From Acanthosepion lycidas (taxonomy: Eukaryota; Mollusca; Cephalopoda; Sepiida; Sepiidae), in the NCBI GenBank assembly GCA_963932145.1, contig OZ010611.1, positions 50,289,461 to 50,353,460 on the forward strand: 64,000 nt of DNA, written 5' to 3'. Under the pieces are notes generated by a model. That model saw only the letters and a list, made by a program, of their open reading frames with translations. It ran no database searches and was not told the DNA's origin. The position numbers and the translations under genes were made by a program. Positions 10,195-20,815 of this stretch are shown piece by piece (positions within the stretch are counted from its first letter, which is position 1; every line of letters starts with the position of its first letter).

Positions 10195-10985
10195 CGACCC
10201 GGCTGGGTATGATGATAAAGAACATCCGCGTTCTGAGTAAGACGATAAACTACGTCCAACAGCAAGGCATCTGATCAGGAGGTTTTGAGGAGCGTCGAAC
10301 CACTTCTTAATTGCTGGTGTTAACAGGTTCACCTTGACCCAGGGTGGTAGCACCTGTAAGGGTCCCTGTTATAAGCAAATAGTTAACTCCTAAATAGACG
10401 TCAAAACACTGTGAAACTGTAAAAATATGTTTTAGTACTAGAAATACATTGTAAAGAATCCTTGCCAACAATGGATTTTTGAAGAAAGATTATTACCAGC
10501 AATATTTTGTTATCAGCAATAATTTTTGTTTTTTTTAAAAAAAGCTATTACCAGCTATACATTTTTTTTTAAAAATTTCCATCTATACATTTTTGAAAAA
10601 ACAATTATCACCAGAAATAGATTTTTTGAAGGAAAAAAATATTACCAGAAATAAACATTTAATAAACTCATTGAGGTTGATATGCCGTAGACCAAACCAA
10701 ACCAAACCAAATGTCAAGCATGCCCTTTGGCGATAAACGTATAAAATAGGTTTTGATACCAGCAATATATTTTTGCAAAGATATTACCAGCCATAAATTT
10801 TCGAAGAAAAATTATTACCAGCAAAACATTGTTATCAGCAATACTTTTTTGAAAAAATATTACCAGAAATGATTTTGAAAAAAAAAAAAAAAATAATATC
10901 AGAAATAAAAATTTGGTCAGCATTAAATAACCCATTGAGGTTGATATCCCGTAAAACAAAACAAACCATTCGAAAAGATCGAGGA
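10195..10985 (-). repeat. Composite repeat R1, minus-strand copy
   Basis: Tail at 10230-10400 (gacgataaactacgtccaac, catctgatcaggaggttttg, ggtagcacctgtaagggtcc) is the reverse complement of 4850-5020. The middle at 10440-10910 has about 10 degenerate units of the form ttaccagcaatacattttt. The head occurs twice, near 10660-10710 and at 10914-10970, so two R1 heads may be joined. Confidence 0.75.
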
Positions 10986-11334
10986 GGAGTATCTATTTAC
11001 TTATTTTAATTCCTTTTATTTTGTAAACGTGATTGTGACACTTGAGCTCACGTATTGTCTTCATTTTCACTAATAAGAAAGTGCTGGAAGCGATCCCATG
11101 CAGGACAACATATATATATATATATATATATATTGTTTATACATACAAATACTAGGAGTGTCCCCTGACATATAATTCGACTTTGCTAACCAGGCGCTTC
11201 CTATGAAACTAAATTGTATGCCACGTCAGGCTATATGTGGGACACAGGTTCGATTCCTTTCAGAGGACACATATTTTCTTGTACATTCAGACCGGTAAAT
11301 GTTGTTAATAATCTTTAGCGACACAAGTCTAAGT
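10986..11334. other. Mostly unrecognised; TA run and possible tRNA-like SINE piece
   Basis: (TA)n at 11109-11134. At about 11190-11265, acaggttcgattcctttc resembles an RNA polymerase III B box, preceded by gtatgccacgtcaggctat. The tRNA-like reading is weak. Confidence 0.4.
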
Positions 11335-11605
11335 AATTAACCCATAAATTAGGGAGAAGAGATGGATTCATACCATTTCAAAGGGTATTTGCGCTTAAGT
11401 GAATATAACGAACCCAATCGGAATAGGAACTCAGCTCACAGACTAATAATTCCGACCTGTTATCAATTAAACCACTCGGGCATCCGACCTTACAGCATCT
11501 GCTGTTCACAAACGGTCACCCATCTAGGTAGTGGCTACGATTGAGGTTGCTTAACGTCAGTGATCGTACAAGATATGGTGTTTCAGCATGATGTAGCCTT
11601 AGATC
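11335..11605 (-). mobile_element. 5S rRNA-derived SINE, copy 1
   Basis: The minus strand of 11491-11600 aligns end to end with a eukaryotic 5S rRNA consensus: plus-strand landmarks tacagca, cccatctaggtagtg, ttgaggttgcttaacgtcag and atgatgtagcc correspond to the complement of the 5S box C, intermediate element, box A and 5' end. The body (11420-11490) is tRNA-like in places (cgagtggtttaattgataac; gattgggttcg). Far too diverged to be a working 5S gene. 5S-derived SINEs (SINE3 class) are known in vertebrates. Confidence 0.75.
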
Positions 11606-11615
11606 TTATTAGACA

Positions 11616-12104
11616 GTGCACAGGGAGAAATTTATTCATGCCTCTTCTGAACAAATGCGACGAAGTGAAATCAAGTAGAGATGAAAGATTTTGAAGAAGG
11701 ACATAGAAGTTGAAGAAAAAGAAGAAAAGTTACGACGAGGAAAAAAGATTATGACGAAGAAGAAAATGACAAAGAAGAAGAAAATAAGGAAGAAGAAAAA
11801 AATAATGAAAATTATGAGAAGGAAAAAAATGACGACAAAGACAACGAAGAAGAAGAATAAAGGGATGAAGAAGAAGAACATGACTAAGAAGAAAATGACG
11901 AAGAAAATTAGAAAGAAGAAGAAGAAGAAGAAGAAGAAGGAAAAGAAGAAGAAGAAAAAATGTCGGCGAAGAAGAAAATGACAGAAGATGAAAAAAATGA
12001 CGAATACTAATAATAAGATGATGAAGAAGGAGAAAATGACAAGAAAAAGAAGATGACGGAGTAGAAGTAAATGAAGAAGAAAGATGAAAATAATGACGAA
12101 GAAG
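11616..12104. repeat. GAA/GAC-rich purine tract
   Basis: Imperfect GAA repeats with interspersed ATGACG units (gaagaaaatgacgaag). Open frames on both strands are low-complexity. Confidence 0.9.
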
Positions 12105-12660
12105 ACGAAGAAGAACACTATGAAGTTGTGGAAAATAATTAAGAAGAAGAAGAATGACGAAGAAGAACACTATGAAGTTGTGGAAAATAATGAAGAAGAA
12201 GAAGAAGAAGAAGAAGAAGAAGAAGAAGAAGAAGAAGAAGAATGACGAAGAAGAACACTATGAAGTTGTGGAAAATAATTAAGAAGAAGAAGAATGACGA
12301 AGAAGAACACTATGAAGTTGTGGAAAATAATGAAGAAGAAGTAGAATGACGAAGAAGAACACTATGAAGTTGTGGAAAATAATGAAGAAGAAGAAGAAGA
12401 AGAAGAAGAAGAAGAAGAAGAACACTATGAAGTTGTGGAAAATAATTAAGAAGAAGAAGAATGACGAAGAAGAACACTATGAAGTTGTGGAAAATAATGA
12501 AGAAGAAGAAGTAGAATGACGAAGAAGAACACTATGAAGTTGTGGAAAATAATGAAGAAGAAGAATGACGAAGAAGAACACTATGAAGTTGTGGAAGATA
12601 AAGAAGAAGAAGAAGAAGAAGAAGAAGAAGAAGAAGAAGAAGAACACTATAAGGTTTGGA
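12105..12660. repeat. About 50-bp minisatellite within GAA satellite
   Basis: The unit gacgaagaagaacactatgaag + ttgtggaaaataat followed by a variable GAA run recurs about ten times. Length variation comes mostly from the GAA part, so unit spacing ranges from about 50 to 110 bp. The last copy is altered (cactataaggtttggaaa). A final GAA run extends to about 12732. Confidence 0.9.
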
Positions 12661-12667
12661 AAATAAT

Positions 12668-12698
<31 letters not shown>

Positions 12699-12734
12699 AA
12701 GAAGAAGAAGAAGAAGAAAAAGAAGAAGAAAAGA

Positions 12735-13564
12735 GACACACTTCTTGTGGAAAGAGACACACTTCGCTTAATTAAGTAGTGTCATGTAAATAATTTATTT
12801 CATTTAAGAGTTTTAAGTTTTCAATGCCGGTTATAAAATTTCTTCTTCTTCTTCTTCTTCTTCTTCAAATGCTCAAGTCCTCTTTACATCGTAGAAAAGA
12901 TTTAATCGAACGACGTATTTCTTTCCGTCGTATTAACAAATCTTCAAGCAGGAGTCATCTGAGCGAAACTATACACGGGCGATTTTATTTAGCGTTTAAT
13001 TAGTTTAATTAACTATAAAAACTGTTGACTTTTAACCTTACTTCAGTTTCCGAAGGTGGCCCACCTGATTGGACATCGTCATGACCATTCAAGATCGTTG
13101 ATCGACGTGATATTAATAATGATAATTGTATGTTATTGTTATGATTGACTTCCTTCCTTCTTGCTTCGGAATTATAGAGTTGCTGCAAATCCCGATTAGG
13201 AGATAATCTATTTTTTTTTTAAATGAATTACGAATATTTCCGATAAGCCCTCAAGAAATACGACGTTTTTGTTTACCCCAATTCTTAACACCGGTACTAT
13301 AGAAACGTTCGTCATATACAGTGATTTGTGGTACTATAAAAATTTATATAGCGTGTTTCTTGCATAAAAAATATCTGTGTTATATATGTTATTTTTTTTT
13401 TTAAATTATGTTCTAACATAGGGAAGGTTACTGAAAAGAATAATCACACGGAGGTTGGTCATGAACGATAATACTTAGGATAAGAACAACACATATAAGA
13501 TTCGCCAGCGGCGCGTAGAAGTAGTAGTCAACTGCTGGAAGTAAGTCAAGTCAATTCCACAGTG
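12735..13564. other. Mostly unrecognised sequence
   Basis: A short duplicated gagacacactt motif lies at 12733-12766 and a (TTC)n run at 12840-12866. The rest is A/T-rich with no coding signal; the motif taattagtttaattaac occurs at about 12995. Confidence 0.55.
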
Positions 13565-14248
13565 AATCTTCAACAGAAGAATATCTACCAACCGCCCCAC
13601 GCGGTCAGATGTGGCACAAGGCCGAATTTAATGATGGGTATCCGAGCCTGTAGGCTTAGTAAAAAATTTCCCTGTAGACGAGGTAGGTAGCTATTTCTCG
13701 AGACAAGACTCTGCCCTTCGACATAGCCTCGTCTGGGGATCCTCTATGCTTGGAGGCAGTGAGTTTAACAAGATTCATCTCCAGCTGCAGGATATCTACC
13801 AACCAAACCACGCTGTCAGATGTGGCTCAAGGCCGAAATTAATGTGGGGTATAAAAATTTCCCGGTAGACCCCGTATAAAACGGGGTCAAGTAGCTGTTA
13901 CACGAGACGAGACGAGACTCTGCCCTTCGACATAGCCTCTTCAGATGATCCTTTCTGCCTGGAAGCAGGGTGTTTGACCAGCACAGTTGGAGACGAATCT
14001 GTAACTGCAGGATATCTACCAACCACCCAACGTGGTCAGATGTGGCATGAGGCCGAATTTATAGTAGGGTATCCGAGCCCGTAGTTTCAACCAAAAATTC
14101 ACCGTATACCCCTATGAAACGGGGCCGGGTAGCTGTTTCCGATGACGACACTCTACCCCATCGACATAGCCTCGTATGGGGATCGTCTCTGCCCGGAGAT
14201 AGAGAGTTTGACCACCAAAGCTGGAGACGAATCTCTAGCAGCAGACCA
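13565..14248 (-). mobile_element. SINE-like element in three tandem copies (SINE-G)
   Basis: Units begin near 13582, 13792 and 14011 at atatctaccaacc, giving periods of 210 and 220 bp. Landmarks in each unit are gtggcacaaggccgaattt, gggtatccgagcc, gactctgcccttcgacatagc and gatcct. The reverse complement matches the 277-bp units at 27941-28622 (cctacgggctcggagatac, ggccttgtgccacat), so these are one family. No polymerase III boxes are obvious, so the SINE label is an inference from size and copy pattern. Confidence 0.72.
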
Positions 14249-15499
14249 ATATACAGCATTTACTACTGTATTTATATGAATGTGGGCATACGCATTATTG
14301 TCTGTAATTATGCTACAGTAAATTATAAGGAAGTAATTTATATACAGTTCATTTTGCATTATAAAGATATAGCTTGGACCTTTTTTTGTACTTTTCTATT
14401 TATTGACTATCTTGAAAAGGGACAAAACAGTAATGGTGATCACTATGACAACTTGATTAGGCAGTCACAAAAGGCTATCAAGATCCATCTACCAGGAAAA
14501 CTGATGAAAAGGGCCTTGTTTCATTAAAACAATACTCCAGCATTGAAGTCCTTGGTTTCAATGCCTGCTGAGCGTGATTGTAGCTTTGAACTGTTTGATT
14601 ACCCTCCCTCTTGATTTGACTATCATCTGTTCTCCAACATGAAAAAAAAATATATTCGTGTGGAAACAGTATGGCAGCAAGTCTGCTTTTGATGCCATTT
14701 TTGACCAGCAGGATGAAGAGTCTTCTTTGAACAGGGAAATGTCAGTTTAATTGGGAATAAACAATACAGTTATTAATATGAAGAGATGGAATTCATACAC
14801 GAAAATTCCTCAGCTCTAGCATCATCCCTCTTTTCAAGCGGTATCCATTTATCAAATTTAATCGGGATAACAAAATTTCTTTACTTTCTTTTTTTTTTTT
14901 TTATCAGGCTGAGGCCGAGAACTTCTCTATTCTCCTCGCCCCCACTAGTAAACATCTACATCGGCCCTTCTCTATGATGACGTGTTATGGCATTTAACAC
15001 GCACGCGAATCCCCTTTCCGCTTTCCTAGATGACCGGAAATTGTCACTCCCTACTCAGAAGAGCGAACTGATTACCAAAACAAAGTCGCCGTCATGATTC
15101 TATCATGATAAACTTCCGTTTCTTGCTACGGTCATTCAGATCAGAGGACGAACTTCAAGGCTGTTAGCGTTTTCAGCTGCGGAGTAATCCTGCCGAAAGG
15201 ATATTTTTCGATACAGATGTCGATAAGCTTGATTAATCTTGGAACGTTCGCAAATCAGAGCGATCCCTGAAACAGCGAGATCAAACATAAAGAGGCTTTA
15301 AATCTAGTCGCCATTAAATATCACTGAAAATTGACAGGTTTCTTCCTGCCCAATATGGTGACAATCGTTTTTCCCGCCTCTTTTATTTATCTGTTTTGTT
15401 TTGTTTGTTTGTTTGTTTTTTTTGTTTTGTTTTTTTTTTGTTTTGTTTTTGTCGTCTGTTTTTCACGAGCTCGAAAATTCTTTTTTGTTTTTTTTAATC
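14249..15499. other. Unrecognised sequence, about 1.25 kb
   Basis: No repeat family seen elsewhere in the window. T-rich runs lie at 14889-14903 and 15390-15440 (TTTG-rich). Open frames here (14114-14527 plus, 14786-14977 plus) show no recognisable motif. Confidence 0.55.
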
Positions 15500-15870
15500 A
15501 TTTCTACCCAAGATAAGCGGGAATGTCACTAGTACGCAGGGGTGTTGCAGAGAGGGAAAGTGGGAGAGAAGACTAGGTATAGGAGGCGGGGATTTAGAAA
15601 AGGAACAATAAAAGAAGAGGAATTAAGAAGACAGAAGATAATGATTGGCATTGCATTTAAATTTTAATCGTTTCTCTCCAAGTAAGGCAATAGAGTCACT
15701 ATGACAAAAGGAGGGTCACTGAGTGTGAAAGATGAAGGGGATTTAAAAAGACAAAAGATAGCGATTGGCGTTGCATTTAAAATTTTGAAGATTATAGTTA
15801 TCAGAAAAGGAAGTAAACGGAAGGGAGTTCCACAGGCTGGAAGTGCGAGAAAAGAGAATGTGACTGGTCT
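15500..15870 (-). pseudogene. CR1-like LINE C-terminus, two partial copies
   Basis: On the minus strand 15870-15730 reads FSRTSSLWNSLPFTSFPDN then YNLQNFKCNANRYLLS, the conserved end of CR1/jockey-type RT ORFs (known pattern F.RT..LWN.LP). A second partial copy of the last part, FKCNANHYLLSS, lies immediately beyond (15630-15660), so the 3' end is duplicated in tandem. Confidence 0.8.
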
Positions 15871-15950
15871 TCAATTTTCTTTTTTTTTCTTTTCTTCCTT
15901 ATAGATATTTATTATTTTCGTATTGTCGTTCTCTTTCGCTTTCTAAAATC
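15870..15950. other. T-rich spacer
   Basis: Low-complexity T/C sequence between the CR1-like end and the duplicated block. Confidence 0.5.
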
Positions 15951-16345
15951 TGGCGCTATCATGTACGGTTTTGTTCATTTTACTCCAAGCAAGGCAATAG
16001 AGCTGCTAAGACGCAATTTAGAGGTTCTTGGAGAAAAAAAAACTGTCTGTCGATTTGTCATGAAGGTGACTTCTTGATGTTATTAGTCTGCAGGCCTTGT
16101 TAAGACTGATGATCATACTCTCTCCCAGAAACTGTAACAAAGGTCTGCTCAGTATAGTTGCGTATAATCCACAGGTGGGCTCTGAGGGTTTTGAACAAAG
16201 ACAAATATGCCTGAATAGGCGACTAGAACAGGGATTGACGAGCCGCTTGGATACGAGCGACTAGCTATTACATATTATAATCAAGGTCTTTTATTTTATA
16301 GGTTATTAGCCCTGTTTATATTATTCAAAATCGAAACCTAATTTC
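15950..16345. repeat. Duplicated block, copy A
   Basis: Shares with 16370-16965 the segments aagcaaggcaatagagct, ctaagacgcaatttagaggt, cataatccacaggtggg-type text and ggatacgagcgac. The first segment looks like the untranslated tail of the minus-strand CR1-like family. A piece of it (gttacagtttctgtga and flanks) recurs inverted at 32085-32155. Confidence 0.8.
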
Positions 16346-16369
16346 ACATTGTCTTTCTATTTTCCGTTA

Positions 16370-16965
16370 TACAATCTGATGCTACCATATGCTGCTTTGT
16401 TTATTTTTATTTTAATCTTTTCACTGCAAGCAAGGCAATAAAGCTACTAAGACGCAATTTAGAGGTTCTTGGAGAAAAAAGATGTATGTGTTGAATTTCC
16501 GCTTTACCATTGTAATATGTAACGAATAACTGTGATTCGACATCGGGAGCATAACTTTTAGCAGCAACCGTTTCTCGGCACGTGGCCGAATGGTGAGAAC
16601 GTTCACTTTCTGACCACGAGATCCGGGTTCGTTTCTAACTATGGTCGATTTGGCATGAAGGTGACTTCTTAATTTTATTTTTCTGTTGGTCTTGTTTAGT
16701 CTGATGATCAAGCTTTCTCCCCGAACCTGTAACTAAAGTCCGCTCAGCATATTTGCATATAATCCACAGGTGGGCTCTGAGGGTATTGAACAAACACAAA
16801 TGTGCCTGTGTAGGCGACTGCAACAGGGATTGACTAGACGCTCGGATACGAGCGACCAGTTATTATATATTATAGTAAACGTCTGAACTGATGACATTTT
16901 TTTTTTATTGAATTTCTTTATTTTATTTTACAGCTTATTAACCTTTATTTACGTTATTTATTACG
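16370..16965. repeat. Duplicated block, copy B with insertion
   Basis: Collinear with copy A but carrying about 150 extra bases at 16484-16638, where copy A continues directly. This brackets the extra DNA as an insertion, see the tRNA-like SINE entry. Confidence 0.8.
16484..16640 (+). mobile_element. tRNA-derived SINE insertion
   Basis: Present in copy B and missing from copy A of the surrounding duplication. It contains tggccgaatggtgagaacg (A-box-like) and atccgggttcgtttctaac (B-box-like), spaced about as in a tRNA. It lacks full tRNA pairing, so it is not a tRNA gene. Confidence 0.55.
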
Positions 16966-17014
16966 TCGGTATTTTTTAACATCAAAAAACGGCATTATTT
17001 TTGCACCAGCCTAA
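16965..17014. mobile_element. Mariner-type MITE, half copy
   Basis: aaaaaacggcattatttttg then caccagcctaa matches the right half of the TTAGGTTGGTGCAAAA-ended MITEs; the left terminus is missing. Confidence 0.7.
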
Positions 17015-17514
17015 TAATATCGAAACATATTACGGGTTGCAGTTGGTTACTTACAAATTCCTTTGCTCACAAGCTACCCCATCAAGAAGTGAAAGGTTAT
17101 CAACGTTGTTTAAGTTCAGTAATCGAAGGGAACTAGTGTTTTTCGCATGATTTGACCGTAGGCCTGAACTGATGTAACTAAAGAAGGTAGCTGGATCGAA
17201 CATTCGACATTAATATTAAGATAGAATAGCGATACGTTTGCAGTGTTTCGAAAAATAATTTTAGTACCTAGGTGAACGACCTTTGGTCTTCAAAACTGCT
17301 CCAATTCTTCCTGGTGGTGTTTTCGAAGCCCTTTTTTTTTGTTATTGTACTTCTAGAATCCTTCATTTCTAGATAGGTTTGGTTGACAGTGCCACAATTA
17401 CTGTATGGGATTGACCTCTCCAGGATTTTGGAGGCCCCTATATTACAGGAAAATATTTGCAGTTTTACGCAAACGGAACTAGCACACTGTTCGATCGTAA
17501 AACAATTTATTAAA
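17015..17514. other. Unrecognised sequence
   Basis: No clear repeat or frame. The reverse strand has a short Tc1-like-looking string (PPGRIGAVLKTKGRS, about 17270-17320), too little to assign. Confidence 0.4.
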
Positions 17515-18330
17515 AACGTCCTTAAGGCGAGAGTTTAAATTTTTGGACATCAAATTTGACTGGGACGCAAGAATCCAGAAGAAATTTCCACAAGCGAGAA
17601 ATGCGAGCAAAGAAACTGTTAACAGAGAACTTACGGTTGCATCTCACCAATTTAAATTATGTCGGACAAAATGGTGAGATCTTGCTTCCAATTTAATATT
17701 ACGCCAAAATTCATGAAGTCGCGCTAACAAAGATGAAAGCTCACCGGAACAATTACCTTGAAAAAAAATTATAGAAACAGCACAAAGCAACTACATTACG
17801 ACTGTAGAAAAAAGTACTGAAACCGACATGCCAGGCCAGGGCCAATAACATTGCAGATTCTTCTTTGTATTTTCTCAAGAATCTCTAAATAAGTAGCAGA
17901 AACACCAGACCGGATGTGACCGTTATATTCAATCCATGGTTGAATGTTAGATTTTGAAGTTCATAAAACGGAAAACACATCCAACTTTTGCAAATTCCGA
18001 TAGAGAAAGTTGTCGCCATTTTGTCCTAATTTTGATGCTTAAAGTAGAAGATAAGTTGGGAAGAGTTAAATTTTCGTCCCCATAGAGTACAAAAGATAAA
18101 AGGTCATCAGAACAATTACTGTGAAAATATTTATAGAAAAGGCAGAGGGAAGCTACGTTTGGGTGGTGGGAATGGGACTGAAGCCGAAACCTTCAGTCAG
18201 GGTCCAGTAACATTGCAGATTTTTCTTTTGGTTTTCTCAAGAATCTCTAAGTACATATCAGAAGCTCCAGAGCAGATGTGTCAGCAATATCAAATGCAGT
18301 GATGAATGGTAGACTAATAATGACTTTCAA
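17515..18330 (-). pseudogene. CR1-like LINE end, two head-to-tail copies
   Basis: On the minus strand, 18300-18050 encodes a degenerate RFLRKPKEKSAMLL-type segment, then NVASLCLFYKYFHSNCSDDL. 17960-17540 restarts with an IEYNGHIRSGVSATYLEIL segment, EKIQRRICNVIGPGLA, LHEFW, then VNSFFARISRLWKFL and VKFDVQKFKLS. The second copy therefore runs through the normal C-terminal order; the first stops early. Stops and frameshifts throughout. The pair repeats the theme of tandem LINE ends. Confidence 0.78.
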
Positions 18331-18968
18331 AAATTCCTTTTAAAATTCCTCCAACCATGCTCTCAATTATGCATCAGTGTTGAACGAAACTCCCCGCATT
18401 TGAAAGAGATCGAAAGAGGGTGCCAAATCGGGAGATTACGGCGTATGTGACAGCACTTCTCAGCTATGCGTTTGAATGGCTTCCTTGGTTATTAGGTTGG
18501 TGCAAAAATAATGACGTAATAATGTCGTTTTTTGAGGTTAAAAAATACGTCAAAAAACGACATTATTACGTCATTATTTTTTGCACCAACCTAATATATT
18601 GGCGATACGAGAGCGGGTGTTGTCGTGCAGCAAAAGAACTCTACACTGCTGATTAAGTCTTTTCTCTTGAATAGCCGTGTTGAGTCGTTCCATCTGTTGA
18701 ACACAGAGTTTCGCATTCACTGTTTGGTTCCGTTCAAGCAATTGGTAATGAATAATCTCTTCCCAGTCCCACTATATGCACAACATCGTTTTACGCGGAC
18801 GAAGATCTTATTTCACGCGCAGTGTAGCCTATTTACCGGAGCTAAGCGATACCTTCCGCTGTTTCATATTGATGAAACAGGCACCATTTTTCGTCGCCAG
18901 TAACGATTTGGTAAAGAAATCGTTACGTGTGTCCATGAATTGAGCAGGGACGAGCAAGCAAACCAACG
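18331..18968 (-). pseudogene. Mariner transposase pseudogene, split by a MITE
   Basis: Minus-strand frames give QRFLYQ-like text, VTGDEKWCLFHQYE (first catalytic Asp motif), WDWEEIIHYQLLERNQT, VNAKLCVQQMERLNTAIQEK, LNQQCRVLLLHDNTRSRIA (second Asp in HDN) and, beyond the MITE at 18492-18594, EAIQTHS, SPDLAPS (third Asp) and RGVSFNTDA. This is the SETMAR/Hsmar1-like mariner type. Several stops and indels. It is truncated at both ends: a T-rich tract bounds the 5' side and CR1-like DNA the 3' side. Confidence 0.92.
18492..18594. mobile_element. Mariner-type palindromic MITE inside mariner gene
   Basis: 103-bp near-perfect palindrome, ttaggttggtgcaaaaata to its inverse, flanked by TA. The mariner coding sequence continues on both sides, so this is a nested insertion. 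It carries an extra internal step (gacgtaataatgtcg) compared with the 80-bp copies. Confidence 0.93.
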
Positions 18969-19004
18969 GAGATTGTGGCTCGTTTTTTTTTTTTTTTTTT
19001 TTTT

Positions 19005-19162
19005 GTCACTTAAAGCATCCGGAACCTATGCTCCACACTTCTGAACCTTTCACATAGAGTGAAGATGATTCTCTATAGCAGTGTGAGCTCTTTCTTGTCT
19101 CAACCAGGAGTGTCCAAGTCTCACACTTGTAGAAGAGCTAACGATTTGTAGGGCTTGAACTT

Positions 19163-19165
<3 letters not shown>
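19005..19165 (-). pseudogene. LINE fragment (LLYGCETWTLL region)
   Basis: The minus strand reads YKCETWTLLVETRKS, matching the YGCETWTLLAETR-type segment common after the RT domain of RTE-like LINEs. A related fragment is at 20520-20640. It ends in TA repeats. Confidence 0.6.
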
Positions 19166-19197
<32 letters not shown>

Positions 19198-19947
19198 CAG
19201 GATGTGTGTGTCTGTGTGTGTGTGTAACGAATGCACACCCGCAATTTTAGACGGATTTGCACCAAAATTTACATGCTCCAAGTTACCGGGAAGGCCAAGA
19301 CCGACTTTGCATTTCCCAACTCCCATTGATAGTGGAAATAATCAATTTTTTCATGCTTCTACGGCAGTTGTCATCTAGTTTGCAGCTTTTTTGTACTGGC
19401 CAGAGTGAGAGCCAATAGCTGGCTGCCACGAATAGGCAGGAAGATTCTATTGGCGCCAGCGTGAGAGCCAACAGCCGACTGACACGAATGTTAACTAGCA
19501 TGCTAGCATGCAAATAAAATCGATGGCGGCATTCGTCACAAATGGGAAACATTTAAATCTGCATGGCACTTTACTCCAATTGGCTCATTCGCTTGCTTAA
19601 ACTCAACGTTGATTCTGATTCCGCAGAACTGGGTTGGGTGAGAAAAAGTATTTGTTATTAACATTCTTTTTTCATTCGGTTTTTCCAGTTACGAGTCTTT
19701 TTTAAAGCTGGTCGTTTTGTGTTCCTTTTGTTTAGTTCTTTTTTCGTAACAGATTTAATTTTTAGTATAGAGGTTAGAAAAATTCGCAGTGTGAGATAGG
19801 CAAGAAGTAAGGCATGTAGCAACATCAGCACGGCAAGGGCACTCCTTTAAAAGCAAGGAAGGGCAAAAATATTTTAAGTGATGGCGATTGCTGTATGAGT
19901 CGTACGATTTTTGAATCAAGCACGGGCAACACTGAGCCGTGCTGCTA

Positions 19948-19948
<1 letters not shown>
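19165..19948 (+). mobile_element. Possible non-autonomous Helitron
   Basis: The right end has the Helitron-like pattern: stem gcacgg/ccgtgc (19920-19925 and 19937-19942, 11-nt loop) followed two bases later by CTAG and a T at 19949. The left part carries TA then TG/CTG repeats followed by acgaatgcacacccgcaatt. No Rep/helicase coding sequence is seen. The 5' TC end is not securely placed. Confidence 0.5.

Positions 19949-20010
<62 letters not shown>
19949..20010. repeat. (TA)n microsatellite
   Basis: About 60 bp of TA adjoining the putative Helitron 3' end. Confidence 0.95.
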
Positions 20011-20012
<2 letters not shown>

Positions 20013-20122
20013 GCGTATATTTCGACACCATATTTTCATTAAGAGAGGTTTCGTTAAAAAATTTTACACAGCATACTAGTTACCTCCCCCTAAAAGGTGT
20101 CTGCCTTACCCAAGCTATGACT

Positions 20123-20193
<71 letters not shown>

Positions 20194-20300
20194 ATAAAAG
20201 TAAAACGTTTGTCACACAGTTGATTGATTTTACCTTCGGCATCACGATTCCAGAATTTCCTCGACGGACCACACGTAAATCGCTCTGTACACTTTGAGTC
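20011..20300 (+). repeat. Dispersed repeat with internal (TA)n, copy 1
   Basis: Left part (atgcgtatatttcg..., cattaagagaggtttcgtt) matches 20992-21040. Central part (cagcatactagttacc, ggtgtctgc, then TA repeats at 20127-20190, then gttgattgattttaccttcgg, cgacggaccac) matches 21300-21535. The microsatellite sits at the same place in both copies. Confidence 0.78.
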
Positions 20301-20519
20301 TTGATTAAAAAAAAAAGAATGAGGGGTCGAAAACGCTCATTTTTCTTAACTTAACATGGCTGAAGAGACATAAACCAATCAAGATTCTTGAAGAATGATG
20401 AAATTTCCTCGAAAATCAGAGAGAGAATATACGTGAAGATTTAGTTTTAGCCATTCATCATCTTCATCAGTAATTTGGCTTCTTGGGTTGCCTTAATTTT
20501 TGCAAGGACCTAAGGCCAG
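20301..20519. other. Unrecognised sequence
   Basis: No repeat or coding similarity seen. Confidence 0.5.
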
Positions 20520-20636
20520 AAAAAAAAATCTCTTTCTGGACGACAGGATCCTTTTTCTTGTCTCAGCCAGGAGTGTCCAAGTCTCACACCTGTAGAAGCG
20601 GATCGATACGACTAACAACTGCTAGAGCTTGAAATT

Positions 20637-20640
<4 letters not shown>
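20520..20640 (-). pseudogene. LINE fragment (CETWTLLAETR region)
   Basis: Reverse strand of aggagtgtccaagtctcaca encodes a frame-disrupted ETWTLLAETR-like string, collinear with 19005-19165. TA repeats follow at 20640-20672. Confidence 0.55.
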
Positions 20641-20672
<32 letters not shown>

Positions 20673-20678
<6 letters not shown>

Positions 20679-20815
20679 TAAACATTGAACTCGATACTCA
20701 TAAGCAACTAGCTGTTTCATGCCGGACGCAATCTTCAGGCGGCCCGACGATTTCGTCCAGCATGAAACAGCCTGTCGCCTCTGAGTGTTGACTTCAATGT
20801 TCACTTTTATATTAA
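20673..20815. mobile_element. Palindromic MITE family P2, copy 1
   Basis: Diverged inverted repeat: gtaaacattgaa...ctgtttcatgccggacgcaa and the facing tcgtccagcatgaaacagcc...caatgttcactttta. Same family as the near-perfect palindrome at 56372-56504. TA-rich flanks. Confidence 0.8.

Noticed and set aside
12516..12779. Acidic Glu-rich protein with HYEVVE repeats
   Set aside because: Comes from the GAA-based 50-bp minisatellite; the frame changes between units and stops are frequent.
18979..19003. Poly(A) tail of a minus- or plus-strand retroelement
   Set aside because: The T run sits next to a DNA transposon pseudogene, and no target duplication is visible, so no tail can be assigned.
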